A stretch of DNA of 5,053 nucleotides. Origin: Rubritepida sp. (GTDB taxonomy: Bacteria; Pseudomonadota; Alphaproteobacteria; Acetobacterales; Acetobacteraceae). Where the stretch lies: contig SKWC01000416.1 of assembly GCA_007129145.1 (NCBI GenBank), positions 1 to 5,053 on the forward strand, written 5' to 3'. The position numbers were made by a program, and so were the translations under genes. This document shows, piece after piece, positions 4,899 to 5,053 of this stretch. The notes under the pieces are model-generated. The model saw nothing but the letters and a program-made list of their open reading frames with translations. It was not told the origin of the DNA and did not search any database. The first letter of the stretch is position 1, and each line of letters begins with the position of its first letter.

Positions 4899-4929
4899 CG
4901 CACCCCCATGGCGCGACCCTATGGCGCGA
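4891..4929. repeat. Three tandem copies of a 13-bp repeat
   Basis: Copies are CCCTATGGCGCAC (4891-4903), CCCCATGGCGCGA (4904-4916) and CCCTATGGCGCGA (4917-4929). They have an exact 13-base period and differ at one to three positions. The dehydrogenase stop codon (4921-4919 on the minus strand) lies in the third copy. Because 13 is not a multiple of three, the copies are read in different frames on the minus strand. Confidence 0.9.
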
Positions 4930-5053
4930 TCCGCAGCGCGCTGATCACCGCCCGCGTCACCTGCACCGTGCCGGCGCTGCCGCCGATGTCGGGCGTGCGC
5001 AGCCCGTCCGCGAAGGCCGCATCCACCGCGGCGCGGATGCCCTGCGCCGCATC
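4919..5053 (-). CDS. Isocitrate/isopropylmalate dehydrogenase family protein, C-terminal part (5' end outside window)
   Basis: Reading the minus strand from the right edge gives 44 codons and TAG at 4921-4919. The fragment has the family's C-terminal signature: an amphipathic helix (A-V-D-A-A-F-A-D-G-L), then R-T-P-D-I-G-G-S-A-G-T-V-Q-V-T-R-A-V, equivalent to the 'TpDlgG.a.T.e.t.Ai' segment that ends isopropylmalate, isocitrate and tartrate dehydrogenases. These NAD(P)-dependent cytosolic enzymes oxidise and decarboxylate 2-hydroxy acids. Which member this is cannot be decided from the tail, since substrate-determining residues lie upstream. The protein ends R-I-A-P only a few residues after the last helix, so the C-terminus is short. 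It lies upstream of the NDUFS4-like gene on the same strand, but a promoter between them argues for a separate transcript. Confidence 0.82.
   Translation of the reverse strand, partial: DAAQGIRAAVDAAFADGLRTPDIGGSAGTVQVTRAVISALRIAP

Overview
The window is about 70% G+C and looks like a chromosomal segment from an alphaproteobacterium, most likely an Acetobacteraceae/Roseomonas-type organism. The support is the NDUFS4-type complex I accessory subunit (in bacteria essentially an alphaproteobacterial gene), a LolA-family C-terminus, a stand-alone Tat-exported TctC/Bug solute receptor, and GTG/TTG-rich start contexts. No phage, transposase, CRISPR or plasmid function is visible. The family placement is inference; the class-level placement is firmer.

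Left part (1-1352, + strand): the 3' end of a lolA-like gene is followed by a complete class-I glutamine-amidotransferase-like hydrolase of the peptidase C26 (PuuD) family. A 283-base gap after it is not empty. It has a plausible promoter (1089-1116), three hairpins with cytosine-rich loops, and a strong intrinsic terminator (1208-1245). This reads best as a small RNA gene of about 120 nt, or alternatively an attenuated leader of the next gene. It is the most interesting object in the window.

Middle part (1353-4407): a FAHD1/fumarylpyruvate-hydrolase-like enzyme (+) runs tail-to-tail into a TctC/Bug periplasmic receptor (-), with a perfect 11-bp hairpin over the junction. The receptor gene diverges from a 12-TM major facilitator (+) resembling the monocarboxylate/oxalate-formate porter group. 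Receptor, porter and acylpyruvate-type hydrolase are the usual kit for uptake and breakdown of small organic acids. No TctA/TctB membrane partner or regulator gene lies inside the window, so a joint pathway is only inferred.

Right part (4408-5053, - strand): the C-terminus of an isocitrate/isopropylmalate-type dehydrogenase ends inside a threefold 13-bp tandem repeat. It is followed by a good sigma70-type promoter, the NDUFS4-like gene, and, 10 bases after its stop codon, a tRNA-Arg(UCU) with an encoded CCA. The mRNA and tRNA are probably co-transcribed. The tRNA 3' end lies 5 bases from the stop codon of the convergent MFS gene.
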